A stretch of 10,957 nt of DNA, taken from NCBI GenBank assembly GCA_021807965.1, contig JAKBCI010000031.1:1-10957 (forward strand). Direction: 5' to 3'. Below the pieces are notes generated by a model. The model saw nothing but the letters and a program-made list of their open reading frames with translations. It was not told where the DNA came from and made no database searches. The position numbers and the translations under genes are program-made. Positions 6,588 to 10,957 of this stretch are shown in pieces. This DNA is from Actinomycetes bacterium. GTDB lineage: Bacteria > Actinomycetota > Acidimicrobiia > Acidimicrobiales > RAAP-2. Position 1 is the first letter of the stretch. Each line of letters opens with the position of its first letter.

Positions 6588-7846
6588 CGAGCGATCTCCA
6601 GTCGCGCGCCGAGTGCGATGAGCCGCTCGACGAAGCTGTCGTAGCCTCGTTCGACGTGTTCGAAACCATCGACCGTCGTCGCGCCATCGGCGACCAGCCC
6701 GGCGAGCACCAGCGCGGCGGCGGCTCGAATGTCGGTCGCGCGCACGGTGGTGCCCACGAAGTGGTCCACGCCACGAATCATCGCGTGGTGACCCTCGGTG
6801 GTGATGTTCGCGCCGAGCCGGACGAGCTCGTCAACGTAGCGAAACCGCCCCACGAAGAGGTTCTCGCTGACCACCGACACGCCCTCGGCGATCGCGAGCA
6901 TCGTGGTGATCAGGGGCTTATAGTCAGTTGCCACCCCCGGGTACGGCAGTGTCGCCACGTCACAGCCGCGCAGCCGCTTGGGCCCGCGCGCCACGACGCC
7001 CGGACCGGTGACGTCCACCACGCCACCCATCGCGTCGATCTTGCGCAGCAGCATCTCCATGTGGTCGGGGCGCGCGTCGATGACGCGGATGGCGCCGCCG
7101 GTGATCAGCCCGGCGGCCAAGTAGGTCGCCGCGACCACCCGATCGGGTATCACCTCGTGCTCGGCCGGCGACAACGACGCCACGCCGTCGATCGTGAGGC
7201 GCGACGTGCCCAGTCCCTCGATCCTCGCGCCCATCGCGATGAGCTGGCGGCCGAGATCCTCGACCTCGGGCTCGCGCGCGGCGTTGTCGATGACGGAACG
7301 ACCGTCGGCGAGCACGCAGGCCATCAGCAGGTTGTCCGTCGCGGTGTGACTCGGGTACTCGAGCGTGATGCGCGTAGCTCGCAGTCGAGGCCGCGTCACC
7401 GTCGCACGGATCCGCGCCCGATCGTTGTCAAAGACCGCGCCCATCGCGCTCAGTCCGTCGGTGTGAAAATTGATCGGGCGCTGCCCGAAGTCGTCGCCGC
7501 CGGGCAGCGCCATGTGAGCCTCGCCGCAGCGCGCGAGCAGCGGACCCAGTACCACGATGGAGGCTCGCATGGCCTCGAAGAGGTGGGCGGGAGCCACCGG
7601 CCGAAGGCCCTCGACCTCGGGGACGATGATGCGCAGGGCGTGCGCCTCAGCCGTGACCGTGCAGCCGACCGCCTCGAGCAGCCGGGACATAACGGCGACA
7701 TCACTGATCGCCGGCACATTTGTCAAGCGGTGCTCGCCGGAGGCGAGCAGACAGGCCGCCATCTGCTTCAGAACCGCGTTCTTGGCGCCAAACGCCTGGA
7801 CGTCGCCGAATAACGGTCCCGCCGGCTTGACTAGCACTGAGCTCAC
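6584..7846 (-). CDS. murA: UDP-N-acetylglucosamine 1-carboxyvinyltransferase (MurA)
   Basis: MurA transfers enolpyruvate from PEP to UDP-GlcNAc, the first committed step of peptidoglycan synthesis. Key residues are visible: Lys22/Asn23 in 'GAKNAVLK', 'PGGDDFGQRPINFH' (115-128) with Arg123, 'YPGVATDYKPL' with the general-base Asp, and 'VRATDIRAAAALVLAG' with the conserved Arg. The loop residue that is Cys in E. coli MurA is Asp118 here, as in Mycobacterium MurA; such enzymes resist fosfomycin. I chose the GTG at 7846 (420 aa, normal length). A GTG 9 bp further in (7837) is also possible. The open frame continues 199 codons upstream, but that part is antisense to glpX and unlike MurA. It heads the murA-meaB-4TM-GNAT operon. 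Confidence 0.95.
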   Translation of the reverse strand: MSSVLVKPAGPLFGDVQAFGAKNAVLKQMAACLLASGEHRLTNVPAISDVAVMSRLLEAVGCTVTAEAHALRIIVPEVEGLRPVAPAHLFEAMRASIVVLGPLLARCGEAHMALPGGDDFGQRPINFHTDGLSAMGAVFDNDRARIRATVTRPRLRATRITLEYPSHTATDNLLMACVLADGRSVIDNAAREPEVEDLGRQLIAMGARIEGLGTSRLTIDGVASLSPAEHEVIPDRVVAATYLAAGLITGGAIRVIDARPDHMEMLLRKIDAMGGVVDVTGPGVVARGPKRLRGCDVATLPYPGVATDYKPLITTMLAIAEGVSVVSENLFVGRFRYVDELVRLGANITTEGHHAMIRGVDHFVGTTVRATDIRAAAALVLAGLVADGATTVDGFEHVERGYDSFVERLIALGARLEIAR

Positions 7847-7918
7847 CCACCAAGTATTGCCGGTCCGCGTTGGCGCAACTTCGACCTGGTCAACGCCGGG
7901 CGGGCTACCATCTCGAAC
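7847..7918. promoter_or_regulatory. murA / glpX divergent promoter region with a likely glpX -10
   Basis: This 72-bp gap separates the two divergent GTG starts. On the plus strand TACCAT (7906-7911) fits the TANNNT -10 consensus and ends exactly 7 nt before the glpX GTG, the spacing typical of leaderless actinobacterial transcripts; no Shine-Dalgarno-like sequence precedes the start. I see no good -35. For murA no clear -10 is visible; CAATACTTG lies close to its start but does not fit TANNNT. Inference only. Confidence 0.45.
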
Positions 7919-8908
7919 GTGCAGCCACCGTCGAAACCAGACCGCAATCTCGCCCTGGAGATGATTCGCGTCACCGAAGCCGCGGCCATTGCCGCAGCCC
8001 GCTGGGCCGGGCGCGGCGACAAGATGGCCGCCGACGGCGCAGCGGTGGACGCCATGCGCTTCGTGCTGGGCGCGGTCGCCATGGACGGCATCGTCGTCAT
8101 CGGCGAAGGCGAGAAGGACGAGGCCCCGATGCTCTTCAATGGCGAGCACATCGGCGACGGTCGCCCACCCCTCGTTGACGTCGCGGTCGACCCGATCGAC
8201 GGCACGACGCTCACCGCGATGGGTCGCAAGGGAGCGGTGTCGGTGATCGCCCTCTCCGAGCGCGGCACCATGTTCAACCCTGGACCGTGCGTGTACATGC
8301 GCAAGATCGCCGTCGGGCCGAGGGGCCGCGGCGCGGTCGACGTCAACGCGACGGCGACCGACAATCTGCGCGAGCTGGCCAAGCGACTCGGCAAGCCCGT
8401 CCAGGAGCTCGGCGTCGTGGTGCTCGACCGGCCCCGCCACCACGAGCTGATCGCCGAAGTTCGCGAGGCCGGGGCTCGCGTCCTATTGATCTCGGACGGG
8501 GACGTCACCGGCGCGATCGCCACCGGCTGGCCCAACTCGGGCGCGGACATCCTGCTCGGCATCGGCGGCACGCCCGAAGGCGTCATCGCGGCGGCGGCGC
8601 TGAAGGGACTGGGCGGCGAGATTCAGGGCGTGCTGTACCCGCGCGACGAGGTCGAACGGCAGACCGCCGAGGCGATGGGCTACGACCTCGACCGGGTGCT
8701 CACGACCGACGACCTCGTTACCGGCGACAACTGCTACTTCTCCGCGACCGCGGTCACCGACGGCGATTTTCTGAAGGGGGTGCGCTTCACCGAGTTTGGC
8801 GCCACCACGCAGTCCCTCGTCGTGCGATCGCGCTCGGGCACCGTGCGCACTATCGAAACGTTTCACCGGCACAACAAGCTCCAAGAGTTCACGACGGCCG
8901 GTTTCTGA
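7919..8908 (+). CDS. glpX: Class II fructose-1,6-bisphosphatase (GlpX)
   Basis: GlpX dephosphorylates fructose-1,6-bisphosphate to fructose-6-phosphate in gluconeogenesis; actinobacteria usually rely on this class. The 329-residue protein has the metal/phosphate motifs 'GEGEKDEAP' (62-70) and 'DPIDGTT' (91-97), plus 'GRGDKMAADGAAVDAMR' (31-47), 'DRPRHHEL' (170-177), 'ISDGDV' (191-196), 'GIGGTPEGV' (214-222) and 'TGDNCYFSATAVTDGD' (about 267-282), all characteristic of the family and in the expected order. The GTG start leaves a short N-terminus (MQPPSKPDRNLALE) that joins the family pattern directly. It is divergent from murA; its product F6P also feeds UDP-GlcNAc synthesis, though a regulatory link is not shown. 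Confidence 0.97.
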   Translation: MQPPSKPDRNLALEMIRVTEAAAIAAARWAGRGDKMAADGAAVDAMRFVLGAVAMDGIVVIGEGEKDEAPMLFNGEHIGDGRPPLVDVAVDPIDGTTLTAMGRKGAVSVIALSERGTMFNPGPCVYMRKIAVGPRGRGAVDVNATATDNLRELAKRLGKPVQELGVVVLDRPRHHELIAEVREAGARVLLISDGDVTGAIATGWPNSGADILLGIGGTPEGVIAAAALKGLGGEIQGVLYPRDEVERQTAEAMGYDLDRVLTTDDLVTGDNCYFSATAVTDGDFLKGVRFTEFGATTQSLVVRSRSGTVRTIETFHRHNKLQEFTTAGF

Positions 8909-8938
8909 CCCACGTGAAACAGAACACGAGCCAAAACG

Positions 8939-8967
8939 TTGCGCGTCGGTCGGTCACGCGTTAACGT
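8939..8967 (+). promoter_or_regulatory. Candidate promoter for the CBS-domain gene
   Basis: TTGCGC (8939-8944) and TAACGT (8962-8967) are separated by 17 bp and resemble sigma-70 -35/-10 boxes, TAACGT matching TANNNT. The same stretch is an imperfect inverted repeat: ACGTT (8936-8940) with AACGT (8963-8967), and CGCGT (8942-8946) with ACGCG (8956-8960). It could therefore instead be an operator, or an RNA hairpin if transcribed through from glpX. There is no T-run after it, so it is unlikely to be an intrinsic terminator. Confidence 0.4.
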
Positions 8968-8980
8968 CCCCGTACGGGGA
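8967..8980. repeat. Perfect 14-bp palindrome TCCCCGTACGGGGA
   Basis: This sequence equals its own reverse complement over 14 bp and starts at the last base of the candidate -10 box. The position, across the predicted transcription start of the CBS gene, suits a repressor operator; as RNA the two strands of a loopless palindrome would pair less well. The pattern is certain; the role is inferred. Confidence 0.6.
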
Positions 8981-8982
8981 GA

Positions 8983-9003
8983 CTCCTCGCCACTACGAAG
9001 GAG
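8983..9003 (+). promoter_or_regulatory. Possible Shine-Dalgarno-masking hairpin before the CBS gene
   Basis: CTCCT (8983-8987) can pair with AGGAG (8999-9003), the ribosome site of the CBS gene, and the stem can extend inward with CG (8988-8989) against CG (8996-8997) across one bulged A. Pairing would hide the strong AAGGAGG (8998-9004), which lies only 3 nt before the GTG at 9008. Translation control is possible; chance complementarity to a Shine-Dalgarno sequence is the alternative. Confidence 0.35.
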
Positions 9004-9007
9004 GATC

Positions 9008-9439
9008 GTGAACGTATCCCACCTGCTGGCGACCAAGGGCCGCGACGTCGCCACCATCAACCAGGAGCGCTCGGTGCGCGACGCCGTGGCGATGCTGAAG
9101 GAGCGCGGCATCGGCGCGCTCGTCGTCGTGGGAGGCGTGGGACCGCTCACCGGCGTCCTCAGTGAGCGTGACGTCGTGCGGGCCATCGCGCGCGACGGCG
9201 CCGACGCCCTCGATGAGCGAGTGAGCGCTCTGATGAGCACCGACGTCACCACGTGCACGGAGGCGACCTCGGTGAATCAACTGATGTCGCTCATGACCGA
9301 GAAGCGCATCCGCCACGTCCCCGTCGTCGAGTCGGCGATGCTCGTCGGTCTCGTCTCCATCGGCGACGTCGTGAAGGCTCGCGTCCACGAACTCGAGAAC
9401 GAGAAGCGCGACCTGCTCGACTACGTCAGCGCGCGGTAG
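9008..9439 (+). CDS. Tandem CBS-domain protein
   Basis: This 143-residue protein is made of two CBS domains and little else. CBS1 spans about 6-60 ('DVATINQERSVRDAVAMLKERGIGALVVV...GVLSERDVVRAIA') and CBS2 about 72-127 ('MSTDVTTCTEATSVNQLMSLMTEKRIRHVPVV...GLVSIGDVVKA'), followed by a charged helix. Such Bateman modules bind adenine nucleotides (ATP, AMP, SAM) and sense energy or nucleotide state; the ligand here is unknown. The open frame extends upstream to 8939, but I chose the GTG at 9008 because AAGGAGG lies just before it and the earlier residues look non-coding. It sits between glpX and the ATP synthase end; its partner protein cannot be identified. Confidence 0.92.
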   Translation: MNVSHLLATKGRDVATINQERSVRDAVAMLKERGIGALVVVGGVGPLTGVLSERDVVRAIARDGADALDERVSALMSTDVTTCTEATSVNQLMSLMTEKRIRHVPVVESAMLVGLVSIGDVVKARVHELENEKRDLLDYVSAR

Positions 9440-9463
9440 CTCGGAAAGCGAAACCGGCTCGTC

Positions 9464-9784
9464 GTGCCGTTAGGCACCTCGTTGAGCGTGCGCGTCTTCG
9501 GCGAGACGCTGTCGTTCACCGGTGGCGAGTACCTGGGGCTACTGGGTTCGTTGCTGATCGCCACGACGCTGGTCACGCTGGCGTGGGCTCTCGCCAGTGT
9601 GGTGGGGACGCCGTCAGCTACCTTCGCCCAACTCGGACGCCGTAAGTGGCGCTGGGTCGCCGCGCTGGTGGTGCTCGCGTCGATGGGCGACGCCACCGCC
9701 GCCCTCGTAGCGCTCTACTATCTCATCCGCGTTCGGCCCCGCGTCAACGAGGCCACACGAGTGCGCCGGGGACCTACGACGTAG
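9464..9784 (+). CDS. Small membrane protein with two TM helices
   Basis: This 106-residue protein has TM helices at about 23-47 and 64-89, joined by a short loop ending in 'LGRRKWRW' and followed by a basic tail (RVRPRVNEATRVRRGPTT), so loop and tail are probably cytoplasmic. The general look recalls short PLDc_N-like membrane proteins, but I do not recognise a family. The start is uncertain: the GTG at 9464 has only a weak, distant GGAAAG, and it begins a small hairpin (GTGCC/GGCAC, 9464-9477, 4-nt loop GTTA); a TTG at 9482 is an alternative. It lies 24 bp after the CBS gene and probably shares its transcript. It ends 3 bp from the converging atpC. Confidence 0.7.
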   Translation: MPLGTSLSVRVFGETLSFTGGEYLGLLGSLLIATTLVTLAWALASVVGTPSATFAQLGRRKWRWVAALVVLASMGDATAALVALYYLIRVRPRVNEATRVRRGPTT

Positions 9785-9787
9785 CGC

Positions 9788-10213
9788 CTAGGACGCCGCG
9801 CGCAGACGAAGCTCGGCCCGCTCGAGCGCCGAACTGGCGAGCAGCGCCGCGGCCTGGTCAGCCCCGTCAGCCTTGGTGAGGGTGGCCAGTTCGGCCTGGA
9901 GGCGCTCCTTCGCGGACTGCGCGCGCGCCACGTCGATCTCCGTCGCTCGCTCGGCCACCCCGGCGAGCACGGTGGCGCGCGTCACGCCCTCGCCGTCGCG
10001 GCCCACCTGAAAGTAGCCGCCGTGCACGGCGAAGGCCAGTTCGCCGTCGACCGTCTGCACGCGCACGACGCCGGGGACAACGTCCCCCACGGTCGCGGTG
10101 TGCTCGGCCAGAATCGTGAAGTCGCCGTCCGATGATCGCGCGATCAGCGCCGACGCCTCCCCCGACCACAGCGCCGCTTCGGGCGTCACGATCTCGACCA
10201 TCAGCGTCGCCAC
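9788..10213 (-). CDS. atpC: F1Fo ATP synthase epsilon subunit (AtpC)
   Basis: The epsilon subunit is part of the F1 central stalk; it couples rotation to catalysis and inhibits ATP hydrolysis. The 141-residue protein begins with the family pattern 'MVEIVTPEAALWSGEASAL', has 'GDFTILAEHTATVGDVVPGVVRV' and 'FAVHGGYFQV' in the N-terminal beta-sandwich (about 1-85), and an Ala/Glu-rich C-terminal helical hairpin (about 88-138). The GTG start lies 2 nt after the atpD stop; a nearby ATG four codons in (MVEIV) is an alternative. It is the last ATP synthase gene here and converges on the 2-TM gene, with 3 bp between stops. Confidence 0.95.
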   Translation of the reverse strand: MATLMVEIVTPEAALWSGEASALIARSSDGDFTILAEHTATVGDVVPGVVRVQTVDGELAFAVHGGYFQVGRDGEGVTRATVLAGVAERATEIDVARAQSAKERLQAELATLTKADGADQAAALLASSALERAELRLRAAS

Positions 10214-10215
10214 GG

Positions 10216-10957
<742 letters not shown>

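Noticed and set aside
7847..8443. A 199-codon upstream extension of the murA reading frame
   Set aside because: It lies antisense to glpX and its residues resemble no MurA N-terminus. MurA homology begins right after the GTG starts at 7846/7837 and gives the normal family length.
7843..8586. A long minus-strand open frame opposite glpX
   Set aside because: It is the complement of a clearly conserved GlpX protein, and its translation is Arg/Ser/Pro-rich as expected for a shadow frame in GC-rich DNA.
8936..8967. Intrinsic terminator for glpX
   Set aside because: The inverted repeat is imperfect and is followed by CCCC rather than a T-run; promoter or operator fits better.

Overview
The window is GC-rich, densely packed chromosomal DNA that looks like core genome from a member of the Actinomycetota. 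The evidence is a GLPR-like divisome membrane protein next to a tRNA-Ala, a MurA with Asp in place of the usual active-site Cys (as in mycobacteria), a GlpX-type fructose-1,6-bisphosphatase, and heavy use of GTG starts (cysN, GNAT, 4-TM protein, murA, glpX, CBS protein, 2-TM protein and atpC). Placement in a deep branch such as Acidimicrobiia is only a guess from gene order and style.

Left part (1-1454): the 3' end of a nucleotidyltransferase-like accessory gene (+) faces the 3' end of a tRNA-Ala(CGC) gene (-). Only 15 bp upstream of the tRNA is a three-TM GLPR-like protein (-).

Sulfur assimilation (1529-4445): cysH (-) is divergent from cysD-cysN (+) across a short AT-rich control region. 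CysD and CysN activate sulfate to APS, and CysH would reduce APS (or PAPS) to sulfite. There is no cysC and no CysC fusion here, which fits an APS reductase. However, one of the four expected Fe-S cysteines of CysH is a valine.

Central minus-strand operon (4442-7846), in transcription order: murA, meaB, a 4-TM protein and a GNAT protein. The first two junctions overlap by 4 bp and the third has a 2-bp gap. The operon ends tail-to-tail with cysN, the two stop codons sharing a CTAG.

Plus-strand group (7919-9784): glpX, divergent from murA and possibly leaderless, then a tandem-CBS protein with a structured 5' region, then a small 2-TM protein. It converges on atpC and the C-terminal half of atpD (-), the end of the F1Fo ATP synthase operon, which runs off the right edge.

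No insertion sequence, CRISPR array, phage module or obvious new multigene system is visible. The most notable signals are the CysH cysteine loss, the palindrome and Shine-Dalgarno-masking structure ahead of the CBS gene, the MurA Asp substitution, and the GLPR-like protein with acidic, tyrosine-rich segments. No stretch longer than about 110 bp lacks a gene.
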